From assembly GCA_046530785.1 (NCBI GenBank), contig JBHEQT010000009.1, positions 17,204 through 81,203 on the forward strand: 64,000 bases of DNA, in the 5' to 3' direction. The stretch comes from Arsenophonus sp046530785. GTDB taxonomy: Bacteria > Pseudomonadota > Gammaproteobacteria > Enterobacterales > Enterobacteriaceae. Both the position numbers and the translations under genes were made by a program. Below the pieces are notes generated by a model, which saw only the letters and a list, made by a program, of their open reading frames with translations, was not told the origin of the DNA and did no database searches. This document shows, piece after piece, positions 48,332 through 59,472 of this stretch; position 1 is the stretch's first letter, and each line of letters starts with the position of its first letter.

Positions 48332-50209
48332 ATGAAAGGACAAGAAACTCGTGGATTTCAATCAGAAGTAAAACAATTAATGCAACTGATGATCCATTCT
48401 CTTTATTCCAATAAAGAAATTTTTCTACGTGAGTTGATTTCAAATTCATCTGACGCAGCAGATAAATTACGCTTTAAAGCACTTTTACAATCTGATCTTT
48501 ATGAAAACGACGGTGATTTAAAAGTTAGAATTTCTATTGATAAAAATAAAAAAACATTAATAATTAGTGATAATGGAATTGGTATGACTCGTGAGGAAGT
48601 TATTGATAATTTAGGTACTATTGCTAAATCTGGTACAAAGGATTTTTTAAAGTCTTTAGGAAATCAACAGGTAAAAGATACTCAATTAATTGGGCAGTTT
48701 GGTGTTGGTTTCTATTCAGCTTTTATTGTCGCAAATAAAGTGACAGTTCGTACTCGAGCAGCAGGTATGGAAGTTGATAAAGGGGTTTTTTGGCAATCTC
48801 AAGATGAGGGTGAATATACGGTTGCTGATATTAAAAAAGAAAAGCGTGGTACTGAAATTATTTTAAATTTACGTGAAGAACAAACGGAATTCTTAGATGA
48901 TTGGCGTTTACGATCGTTGATCAAAAAATACTCTGATCATATTTCTTTACCAGTGGAAATTGAAGTTAAAAATAAAGAAAATAATACTGTTATTTGGGAA
49001 AAAATTAATAAAGCTAAGGCATTATGGACGCGTAACAAAAACGAGATCACTTCTGAAGAATATAAAGAATTTTATAAGCATCTTTCCCATGATTATGTAG
49101 ATCCTTTAATATGGAGTCATAATTTAGTGGAAGGTAAACAAGAATATACCAGTCTACTTTATATACCAACAAAAGCACCTTTTGATTTATGGAATCGTGA
49201 TAATAAACATGGTTTAAAACTATATGTTCATCGTGTTTTTATTATGGATGAAGCAGAACAATTTATGCCAAACTATCTACGTTTTATCCGTGGGTTAGTT
49301 GATTCTAATAACTTACCATTAAATATTTCACGAGAAATTTTACAAAATAGTGACATTACCCGAAGTTTACGTAATGCATTAACAAAACGAGTATTACAGA
49401 TGTTAGAAAAATTAGCTAAAAATGAACCTGAAAAGTATCAACAATTTTGGCAAGAATTTGGGATTGTATTTAAAGAAGGTCCTGCAGAAGATACAAGCAA
49501 TAAAGAAATTATTATTAAGTTATTACGCTTTGCATCAACGAATAATGATAGTAATTTACAGAATGTTTCTTTAGAAGATTATGTTAGTCGAATGATTAAA
49601 TCTGGGAATGAAAAAATTTATTACATTACTGCAGATAGTTATACTGCTGCAAAAAATAGTCCACATTTAGAGCTATTCCGTAAAAAAGGAATTGAAGTTT
49701 TATTATTATCTGATCGGATTGATGAATGGATGATGAATTATTTACCAAAATTTGAAGGGAAATCTTTTCAATCTGTTAGTAAGACAGATGATTTACTAGA
49801 AAAACTTGCTGATAAAGATAATAAAAAACAAGAAAATATAAATAAAAAACTAGATATTTTTGTTGATCGAGTAAAAAAAATATTAGGTGAAAGGGTGAAG
49901 GAAGTAAAGTTAACACATCGTTTAACAGATACACCGACAATTGTAACGACAGATATTAATGATATGAGTACTCAAATGGCAAAACTTTATGCTGTAGTGG
50001 GGCAATCAGTAACAAAAGTAAAATATAATTTTGAAATTAATCCTGAACATCCATTAATCAAAAAAGCAAAAGAACTAGAAGATGATACCTTATTTTCTGA
50101 ATGGATAGAAGTATTATTAGATCAGGCGTTGTTTGTTGAACAAGGTACACTGGAAGATCCTAATCAATTTATTCGTCGTATTAATAAATTATTTTTGAAT
50201 TTAAATTAA
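48332..50209 (+). CDS. htpG: HtpG, Hsp90-family chaperone
   Basis: Dimeric ATP-dependent chaperone acting late in protein folding with DnaK. It has 625 residues (E. coli 624). The GHKL ATP site is complete: NKEIFLRELISNSSDAADKL near 31-50, ISDNGIGMTREEV near 80-92 and GQFGVGFYSAF. The middle domain has RVFIMDEAEQFMPNYLRFIRGLVDS with the catalytic-loop arginine in NISREILQ, and the C-terminal dimerisation domain is intact. Transcription probably starts from the sigma-32 type promoter 60 bases upstream. Confidence 0.98.
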   Translation: MKGQETRGFQSEVKQLMQLMIHSLYSNKEIFLRELISNSSDAADKLRFKALLQSDLYENDGDLKVRISIDKNKKTLIISDNGIGMTREEVIDNLGTIAKSGTKDFLKSLGNQQVKDTQLIGQFGVGFYSAFIVANKVTVRTRAAGMEVDKGVFWQSQDEGEYTVADIKKEKRGTEIILNLREEQTEFLDDWRLRSLIKKYSDHISLPVEIEVKNKENNTVIWEKINKAKALWTRNKNEITSEEYKEFYKHLSHDYVDPLIWSHNLVEGKQEYTSLLYIPTKAPFDLWNRDNKHGLKLYVHRVFIMDEAEQFMPNYLRFIRGLVDSNNLPLNISREILQNSDITRSLRNALTKRVLQMLEKLAKNEPEKYQQFWQEFGIVFKEGPAEDTSNKEIIIKLLRFASTNNDSNLQNVSLEDYVSRMIKSGNEKIYYITADSYTAAKNSPHLELFRKKGIEVLLLSDRIDEWMMNYLPKFEGKSFQSVSKTDDLLEKLADKDNKKQENINKKLDIFVDRVKKILGERVKEVKLTHRLTDTPTIVTTDINDMSTQMAKLYAVVGQSVTKVKYNFEINPEHPLIKKAKELEDDTLFSEWIEVLLDQALFVEQGTLEDPNQFIRRINKLFLNLN

Positions 50210-50376
50210 TTTAGTTAATCAATTTTTTATAAAATTACTTTTTAATATATTATAAAGTATACCTGTATTTTATAAGAATTTTTTATTTAATGGATATTTA
50301 TTTTTAAATAAATATTCTTAAATGATGAACAAATTTTTTTTAAAATTATAAAAATTAAATAGTAAGAGGTTTATGC

Positions 50377-51024
50377 ATGCGTATTGTTTTGTTTGGTGCG
50401 CCAGGATCAGGTAAGGGGACTCAAGCACAATTTATCATGAAAAAATATGGTATTCCACAAATTTCTACAGGTGATATGTTACGTTCTACAGTAAAATCAA
50501 ATACAGATTTTGGTTTAAAAACGAAAAAATTAATGGATACTGGTAATCTTGTTATTGATGAATTAGTTATTTCCTTAGTTAAAGATCGTATTGCACAGGA
50601 TGATTGCCAAAACGGATTTTTACTAGATGGATTTCCTCGCACTATTTCACAAGCAAAGGCGATGAAAAATTCTGGTATCTTTCTGGATTATATATTGGAA
50701 CTTGATATACCTGATAAAATTAGTATTGAACGTATTGTTGGTCGTCGAGTTCATGCAGCTTCTGGTCGTGTTTATCACATTAAATTTGATCCACCAAAAA
50801 TACCAAATAGAGACGATATTACCTGTGAAAAATTAAGTATTCGAAAAGATGATAAAGAAGAAACTGTCCGAAATCGATTAGTCGAGTATCATCAGCTTAC
50901 TAAACCTTTAATTTCTTATTATCATAAAGGAGAAACATCTAATTCTCATGTTGAGTACTTTAAATTAGATGGTACTCGTAAAGTTAGTGAAGTTAGTAAA
51001 GAATTAGTTAGAATTTTAGGTTAA
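50377..51024 (+). CDS. adk: Adenylate kinase
   Basis: Interconverts ATP + AMP and 2 ADP, an essential nucleotide balance enzyme of the cytoplasm. It has 215 residues (E. coli 214). The P-loop is GAPGSGKGTQAQF at 7-19. AMP-binding STGDMLR and LLDGFPRTISQA follow. The long LID domain GRRVHAASGRVYHIKFDPPK without zinc cysteines is of the enterobacterial type. It ends KELVRILG. In E. coli adk stands between htpG and hemH, as here. AAGAGG lies before the start. Confidence 0.98.
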   Translation: MRIVLFGAPGSGKGTQAQFIMKKYGIPQISTGDMLRSTVKSNTDFGLKTKKLMDTGNLVIDELVISLVKDRIAQDDCQNGFLLDGFPRTISQAKAMKNSGIFLDYILELDIPDKISIERIVGRRVHAASGRVYHIKFDPPKIPNRDDITCEKLSIRKDDKEETVRNRLVEYHQLTKPLISYYHKGETSNSHVEYFKLDGTRKVSEVSKELVRILG

Positions 51025-51137
51025 TTATTAATTAATAAAATAGATATCTAATTTATATACTTATTTATAGCTAACTTAGTACTAATAAAAATATTTATAA
51101 GTTTATTATAAGTTTATAAATATTTATTGATAAATAA

Positions 51138-52115
51138 ATGGATTCATTCTTAATGGATATTAAGAAATATAGTGTTTTATTAGTTAATTTAGGAACACCT
51201 GATGCACCAACACAAAAATCGGTAAAACGATTTTTAGCAGAATTTCTTAGTGACATAAGAGTTATTGATATTTCGAGAATGATTTGGAAACCACTATTAC
51301 ATTTAGTAATATTACCATTACATTCAATAAAAATTGCTAAACTATATCGTTCAATTTGGACAGAATCTGGTTCTCCATTGTTATCTTATAGCATGCAACA
51401 GAAGGCTGCACTAGCAAAAGAATTAACATCTATTCCTGTAGAATTAGGAATGAATTATGGATCTCCTTCTCTTGAAAAAGCAATTGATAGACTATTAATT
51501 CAAAATGTTGAAAACATTATTGTATTACCTCTTTATCCTCAATATTCTTATTCAACTACTGCTGCAGTTTTTCATTCTATCAGTCGAATATTAAAAAAAT
51601 ATCGCACAATACCAGGACTTCGCTTTATTCGTAGTTATGCTGATCATCCTTATTATATTAATGCATTAAAAAAATCAGTTGAATTAACTTTTAAAAGATA
51701 CGGTAAACCTGATAGATTATTAGTTTCTTATCATGGTCTTCCTAAACGTTATATAGAAAAAGGTGATATTTATCAGCAGCAATGCGTACTAACAACCCGT
51801 TTACTCAGTAAGTTAATTAATTTCCCTTCTGATAAAATCAATATAACTTATCAGTCACGCTTTGGTCGTGAACCTTGGCTTACCCCTTATACAGATATTA
51901 CCTTAAAAAACTTAGCAAAGAGTGGAATAAAACATGTTCATCTTTTATGTCCTGGTTTTTCAGCAGACTGTTTAGAAACATTAGAAGAAATTTCTATACA
52001 AAATAAAAAAATATTCTTTAACGCTGGTGGGAAAAAATATTATTATATACCTGCACTTAATGCCTCACATAATCATATAATGTTAATGACTAAATTAATC
52101 AAAGATATTATTTAA
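51138..52115 (+). CDS. hemH: HemH, ferrochelatase
   Basis: Inserts ferrous iron into protoporphyrin IX, the last step of heme synthesis, at the inner face of the membrane. The first ATG gives 325 residues (E. coli 320). The ATG at 51153 (MDIKKYSVLLVNLGTPDAPT) is an alternative that fits the family length better. Active-site motifs are SYHGLPKRY (catalytic histidine), QSRFGREPWLTPYTD and PGFSADCLETLEEI with the conserved glutamate. It provides heme to cyoE/cyoB. The last codons (TKLIKDII) form one arm of a 19-bp hairpin that spans the stop. Confidence 0.96.
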   Translation: MDSFLMDIKKYSVLLVNLGTPDAPTQKSVKRFLAEFLSDIRVIDISRMIWKPLLHLVILPLHSIKIAKLYRSIWTESGSPLLSYSMQQKAALAKELTSIPVELGMNYGSPSLEKAIDRLLIQNVENIIVLPLYPQYSYSTTAAVFHSISRILKKYRTIPGLRFIRSYADHPYYINALKKSVELTFKRYGKPDRLLVSYHGLPKRYIEKGDIYQQQCVLTTRLLSKLINFPSDKINITYQSRFGREPWLTPYTDITLKNLAKSGIKHVHLLCPGFSADCLETLEEISIQNKKIFFNAGGKKYYYIPALNASHNHIMLMTKLIKDII

Positions 52116-52131
52116 TATCTTTGATTAATTT
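52092..52131 (+). terminator. 19-bp perfect hairpin spanning the hemH stop codon
   Basis: The last coding bases AAATTAATCAAAGATATTA (52092-52110) are repeated as exact reverse complement at 52113-52131 with only TT between. The stop TAA (52113-52115) is in the 3' arm. Downstream is AT-rich without a T run. The likely role is transcript end formation or 3' protection; this is inferred. Confidence 0.55.
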
Positions 52132-53748
52132 ATATTATTAAATAAATTTAATTTTAAATTAATCAAATAGTAATCTTATGTTTAAATTATTGTAATACTA
52201 TTACAAATTCATATTTATTCGGTTTAACTAATTTATTAGTATTCTTACTTTTGTATATATTTAAAGAAATAAAAAAGTTAAAATTTTAAGAAAAATTATT
52301 TTTTATTCAACAAATATTAATTTTATTAAATGATTTATTATATCTTATATATTCTTTATATATAAATATATATAAAGAAATTTTAATAAATTAAATCCTA
52401 AATTAATGAAATTATTTATTCAAGTATTTTTGAGATAAAGATAGATCATAATTTCTTTTCGTGAACTATTTTTATCAAGAGTTAAAGAGAGTTCATTAAT
52501 ATCAAAAATGATTGAATTCTTATATTGTTAGGATTAAATAAAACTCTGGTTGATATTGAAGGTAATAATCTTCATTTAAAGTGATTAAACGTTATAACTT
52601 TACCTATCTTGTTTCTAATTTAGATATTAAAAATTTATATGGATGGAAAACTTTAATATATTGTTAAAATATAATTTAACTAATCATATAATTACTATAC
52701 AAAGATAGGGAAAATAATTCATATAAATATTTTTATTAGTCAGTAGTAAATATTTTTTTATTTTCTTTTATCTTAAAAAATTAAATTAACAGATATCTCT
52801 ATTATTAAAAATGGAATAATAAAACTTGAATAACTATAAATTATTTATAAGAGATCAATTAGTCAATTAACTGGATATCTCACTTTAGTTAAATTAAAGA
52901 AAAATAGTAAGTGAATATTTTAATTAGTTTTAATTTAATTTATTATTAATTAAGGATAATATTAAAAGAAAATTATTGCAATAAAAAGATTATCAATAAT
53001 AGTGATATCTTTATATTATTGTTGTTAAGTTAAAAAACTGATACTAATTAAAAATCAGTTTAACTAAAAAGTAAAGATAAAAATATGATATCTTAAGATA
53101 TTTAGATTAAATATTAAATTTTAATATTGTTAATTATACTTTTTCTAAAGTTTTATTTTTAAATAAATTTTAAAAATAATGAAATAACTAAAAATAAATT
53201 TAAGATTTTATCTTTTATTATATTTTCTATATAGTCTATATTATATGAACTAATATTTAGAGTTTATTTATTTAATAATTCATTATTAATAATTCTTTAA
53301 ATTCTTTAATAAAGATTATTAAATATAATATAATTTACTATATTTATTTAAAATAAAAGCGCTATTATATTCATCTATATAATGAAAATATAATTAATAA
53401 TAAAATATCATATTCATAATTAATATTATAATAGTAATTATAATAAAAACTGTTATTTTATATTATTGTTATTAACAACAATAGGTTATTAACAATATAT
53501 TAAATTTTATTTATCATTCTTAATTATTATTGAAGATAATTATTAAGATTTTAGTGATTATTTAATGAATTAAAAATAATATTTACTACTGTTAGTATTA
53601 ATAGTTAAACATAAAATTTATTAATTTTTTAAATGAGTATGATTTTATCATTTTAATAAAATTAATAGAGATAATATAATTAAATAAAGGAATTATTTTT
53701 TTATTTATAAAATATTTTATTTGTATAATAATTTATAAATATTCATAA

Positions 53749-53785
53749 TATTTATATAAATAATACTTTATTATTTATATAAATA
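53749..53785. repeat. 17-bp perfect inverted repeat, 3-nt loop
   Basis: TATTTATATAAATAATA (53749-53765), loop CTT, TATTATTTATATAAATA (53769-53785). AT-only arms, in the hemH-purK desert. Confidence 0.65.
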
Positions 53786-56255
53786 GAATCAATTTATTGA
53801 AATAATTATAGAGTAGTAAATTTTACTAAATTAAAATAAATAATTTTTATTTAATTTAAAATTTTAATAAAAGAAAATTATTATGTTTCATATTTAACTT
53901 AATTTTTAAAAACTTTGCAAAAAGATAAAATAAATCTTGTAATAATATTACATATATTGATTATGATCAAAGTAAATAATATATTTTATTAATAAAATAT
54001 ATTATTTACAGAAGTTCACGTTCAAATTATAAAATAATAGGAAATTATTTTATATTTAGAAAATAAATTCCAATTTTCCTGAATTTCAGTTTTAAAATTA
54101 CTAATTAAATATAAAAAGTATAAACATAATTTGTTGTAAAATCAGAAGATGATAATTAATAATTTATAGATTTATCAAATCTATAAAGATGCTAGGAATA
54201 AAATAAATAGAAAAGTTATTATCAAACCAATTGTTTATTAAACCAATAACAATTTAGAAATTATTTAAATAACTGTTCTAATTCAAATAACAAGGACAAT
54301 TAAATTTATTTTTATTGGTTTAATCATTGATGATATAGTTATAATTAATTTTATTCAGGGATATTTTCAATAGAGAATATTTCTCTCTTCTAATAAAAAA
54401 GATAGTAAATTTATTTATTGTGATAATAAATAGAGAAATATTATTATAACAATAAATTCATATGTAATATCATAAGAATAAAAAATATAGTTATAATTTT
54501 CTTGATAAAATTAAAAATAATACAACTTATCAACAAGGTATTTGTACTTTAAAAAGATTATTTTCAAGATTGATTTTATTTATTTATTAATAAGATAAAT
54601 TAAAAAAACTAAATTATATATTCAATATATTAAATAGATACACCAGATTTCTAAAATAGAAATTGGATTCTACAAGGTTACAATTGGTACAAGTATATTG
54701 TATAAAGGAATAATTTCAAATTTTAAATACTAAATTTATTTAGAATAGAATTGATTTATTCAATTAAAATTAAAAAGATTAAAAATAGTCCTTTTAGAGA
54801 AAACTCTATATTAGAAATTTTATTTAATATTGATATAATAGGAATTAATTTACTTTTAGCAAGATTCATCTTGATATCGAAAATAGAACGTATAAATACA
54901 GAGTTTATTATTATTTAACAATATCGATATAATCTTGTAATTTCTTGACTAAAGGTAAGATTAATTATTGATAAATATTTAATTTTTATTTTTACTATTC
55001 AGTGTCTAGAGGGACATGTTTGATTTTTATCATCAGAAAATTTTAATTTTTTAAAAATATTTTTTGAATATCATGATACCTTAAGGAAATATTATTTTTA
55101 TTTATATAATTAATTAATATATAAATAAAAAATTTTTACAGGTATAAAAATAATAAAGTTAAACTATTAGATCTAAAATATTATTAGATATTGAGTAATG
55201 TTTAAATTTTAGTATTTTGATACTAGCTATATTACTGGAAAATTAATCATCATTCAAATTATGTGAATTTATAATTCGTGTACATCTGATTATCTATTAA
55301 ATTAAGAATTTTTTTAAAAATACAACATTAAAAAATAATATTTGCTTATGTCGTATATATTATTATTTTACTTTAAAAAATTGAATTTATCATATTCAAT
55401 AATTTCGTTATTATTAAGTTCAATATTATTCATTTTTATCTGAAATAGGAATAGTTAAAAACTATTTTGGTTTGTTCATTAACATTTTTTGAATTTATTG
55501 TATTCTAATTTACTTTTCTACATAATAAATAACTCATTGTTTAGGTAATTTGAAAATTGGACATTTTCTTATTTTATTTAATGTTATTGACAACATTATT
55601 TAGATAAAATTAGATAATATCGTGTAATGGAAACTAGCAAGATATTTTTTTTAACCATCTAAAATCTATTATACCTTCTAATATTAAATTATAATTCTCA
55701 CATTGTTCCTTTCTTGAAAGACCAGAACATAGATGAAGAATTATATTTATAAGTATTTATCATATACTTTCTTTTTTATTAACTTAATAGAGGGGATGGA
55801 GAAGTCATACAAAAATTTTTATAATTCTATACTAATTCCATTTAATTTATGTATAATTATTTTAATTAGAAATATTTTAAATAAAAAATAAGATTAAATT
55901 ATCTATCTTATTATTTAAATAATAAGATAAGCCAAAATTATTAATATATTTGGATAAGAATCACGATATATTAAGAAAAGATATTATTTTTACACTATAA
56001 TAAGTTATATTTCTATATCAATTCTTGATAGATAAAATAAATAAAAATTTTTGATAATTTTAAATTAAATTATATTTAAATCTTATACATAAACTCAAAA
56101 ATATTTATAATAAAAAGGATTCCCCATATCCGCCAATATATGTTTGGAATATTTTCAATAAATTAGTTTAATCATTAAATAAATTAATTTATTAGTTCAA
56201 TCTAAGAGAAGATCTTTTTAGTTAATAATTTTTCCGAATAATTTTATTATTAAGG

Positions 56256-56282
56256 AAGTAATCGCAAGTTTTGCGATTACTT
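56256..56282. repeat. 12-bp perfect hairpin with GCG core
   Basis: AAGTAATCGCAA (56256-56267), loop GTT, TTGCGATTACTT (56271-56282). It has a higher GC content than its surroundings and a tight 3-nt loop, like a relic intrinsic terminator or a small RNA end. No gene is within 3 kb. Confidence 0.65.
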
Positions 56283-56778
56283 ATATTAAAATTAAAAGTT
56301 TTTAGGAAGGAAAATTCACATTACTCAACTGTTTTCTAGTGAAATTATGTTTTTAAGAAAATCTTTATTTTATTTATTCATTTAGAAATTTTAGTATAAA
56401 TACTATAATCTCTAAATTCTTAATCCATTTTTAACTGAAAAATTTTATCAATTTTAATATAGATTAATTACTTTAATTATCTATTAAAAAATTTTCTATT
56501 TTTATAAAATAATGATTAAGTTTTAAGTTAGCATTCTGTTAAACTAGTGTATAATACATTATTAATTAAATTTAAATTAAAATAAACGATTTATATTTAT
56601 AACTAAAATATATGATAAATATTCCATATATTGATACTAGAAATAAAAAGGATTAGATATAAGATTTTTTAATAAATAAAATAGATTATGTTATAATTTG
56701 TATACATAGAGTATTTAAATAAATGATTTAGATAGAATTTTTATATTACTTAGAGGTTCTTTAAAAATTTGTAAACCA

Positions 56779-56851
56779 TTCATCAACACTGATGAACTTT
56801 ATAATTAATTATAAAGTATATAAATTGTTATAATTATAATAATTTATATAC
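56779..56851. repeat. Cluster of three adjoining palindromes
   Basis: First TTCATCA-ACAC-TGATGAA (56779-56796). Then the 22-bp palindrome ACTTTATAATT/AATTATAAAGT (56796-56817). Then a 36-bp palindrome (56816-56851, beginning GTATATAAATTG) in which 17 of 18 pairs are Watson-Crick and one is G-T. The three share their border bases, so 73 bases are fully covered by symmetry. Confidence 0.75.
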
Positions 56852-59472
56852 TAGCAATTATGCTGTTATCATTACAAGATCTAAAGAAGAATATCATTAA
56901 TAGAATCATTACCAATCATTCTAATTTTATAATTTAGTTATACAGATATGACAGATTCTTATTTTGTATCAAACAATATACTAGAAATTAGTTTTTCGAT
57001 TTCAATTTTTTTTTGAAAATAAAATTTATTATTATTGAAGCATTACATGAAGAGTTGATTTAAATGATTAATTGATATTTTTATATAAGTATATCCTAGA
57101 GTTATAATTGTGGTTTCTTATAGAAGACTATCTTAGTAAATAATATTAGATAATTTCTAATAATTATTATTTATAAAAATAAGAAAGTGAAATTCATTGA
57201 TTTTCCACTTTATCGATTAAATGATTGATTTTTGGTTGATAAAAAACTATTTTGATATTAGGAATTATGAATATTTAGAATAATTTATATTATTAATTAA
57301 TTTTTATTTTTAACATCCTAAATTCCGATTATATTACTAAATAAATTTCTTATAGTAACGATAATTTATAAATATTTATGAAATTGAATTCACTAATGAA
57401 TTGCTTTTATTGTTATTTTGAAATGAACTAACAATGATTACTAAATATTAATTTTTAAATTAATAAAAATTATAAATATTTTTATATTGTAAGTTACCTA
57501 TTATCAATTATCAGTTCTTATCAAAATAAAAAATGATTATATTTCTGAATTATTTCGTAAAAATTCGATATTTTTGTTTGAACACCAATAGTATTCCGAG
57601 GAAATAAAAGATCTTTAATTATAGAGATTATGGATTTTCATAAATAGAAAAATAGATACGTAGATATATGATTATGAAGTGTACATTACTAATAAAATTA
57701 CTTATACAATTGATTTGTATACTGATTGAATAATGAAATATCAGGTAATTTTAATAATACAAATTAAAACATAATATTTGACCAAACTGCATAAAAATTT
57801 TTAAAATACTATAAAATTTTATATAAGAGTACCTAATATATATGTTTTAATAAATGTTTATATTAGATTAATCCATCCTAATATAGATTTATTTTCTCCA
57901 AAAAAAATTCTATCATTAATAATATCCGAGTAAAGGAAAAGAAGCTTTATCTGGAATTACTTAATTAAGTAATTCCATACTTATTCAATTTTACAAATAT
58001 TGGATAAGACTATATTTTAATTTTTATTGATAATTAGTATTAATGTAAGTAGGGGTGGACGTGAGATCAACTAATTGAATTGATGAATTCAAGAAGAGTC
58101 AATAAGAGCTTTTTATCTTAATGGATAAGAAAAGATTAATTAAATATTATAATCATTAAATTATTTTCATACTATAATGAAAAACTAGAAAAGTAAATTT
58201 ACTTGTTATAAAAGTAATGCTACTTGAATATAGCTTAATTAGCATATTTTCAAAAAAAAATCTATTTATAAAATATTATCTTTAAAAATTTTCTAATTTG
58301 TCATGAAAATTACAATCTTTAAATATCATAATATTTAAAGTGATTAAAAATAATAAGAATGTCCAATCAAATTATTTTTTAATTAACTTCATATTGTTTC
58401 AAATTATCCCAAAATCATAAAAAAGATAAAATTAATATACTGAAGATATTTTTAACAAAAAATTGACGAATAGATGGCTCTTTGATTAACAATTTTTTGA
58501 TGTCAAATTTTATTGACAATTATTTTGAGTTCATAATTTTTTATTTTTATTAAGTTAATTATTGATATTTAATTTATCCAGTTTTTTAAGATGTTACAAG
58601 TTTAAATAAATTAATCTAATTATTTTATATTATTACGAAAATACTGAATAAATTTTTTTATATCTCTTTGAGAAAAATGTTGCAATAATCTGATTATTAA
58701 TAAGTAATTGTATTTATATTAATATTATAAATATTATATTAATATGATTAATAACAATATTTATTAGATTTCTTATATTTAAAAATTAAAAATTTATTAT
58801 TTTTCTATTTTCTAATATAACTTGGTAGTTTATATCTCTAATTATAGAAAACTACTCATTCTGAATTTCCCGACGATACCAAAATTTTTTATTTAGAATG
58901 CTCCATCCTTATTGCAACGGAAAGGACTCTTAGCATTTTGAGTTTTACTTTTATACTATAATCCCAGTAATAGAAACCTCTAGATTTTAATTTAATATTT
59001 TAATTTCAAGTGAAAGATTCCTATATTTAGGACTGTTTTATTCAATAGGTTTAATAATATTTTCTAGTTAAATAAAATTAATTACCTTAAGATAATTAAT
59101 TAAAAAAGGAAAAGTTATTGGATGTTTAAAAGTTATTTTATTAATTTAGTCAATATTATCTAATCTTATCTGATTAAAAGTAATAAAATAAAATAGTTTT
59201 TTTAAATAATTAAAAAATAACACAAGTAATTAATTGTCGTTAAACAATATAAATTCTATACGTAATAGAGAAACATTAAAAAATAAAAAATAAAATAAAA
59301 AAAAATTATTTAAAGTATAAACTCAGTAAAATAAGTATAACAAAATAGATTTTTGACAAATAAGAATAAATTATATACTGTTGTATAACTATCCTTTTTC
59401 AATCGGTAAGTGTTGTATGAAATAATACGATTTATAATGTACTAATATATCGTAGGATAAAATTTATTTTTA

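Larger units (their letters stand above)
52116..59472. other. Gene desert hemH-purK, 7.4 kb
   Basis: The longest gap, with no credible ORF on either strand. E. coli has aes, gsk, ybaL, fsr, ushA, copA and many others between hemH and purK; I read no remnants. Base composition is extremely AT-rich (long stretches of A, T and few G or C). Structures seen are the hemH hairpin, a 17-bp stem at 53749-53785, a 12-bp GC-containing hairpin at 56256-56282, and a cluster of three adjoining palindromes at 56779-56851. A less AT-rich patch is near 58880-58970 (TTGCAACGGAAAGGACTC), with no frame I recognise. Confidence 0.7.

Noticed and set aside
11370..59472. Repeated hairpins as a possible CRISPR array or REP-type repeats
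   Set aside because: Arms differ from site to site and spacing is irregular; they share symmetry but not sequence.
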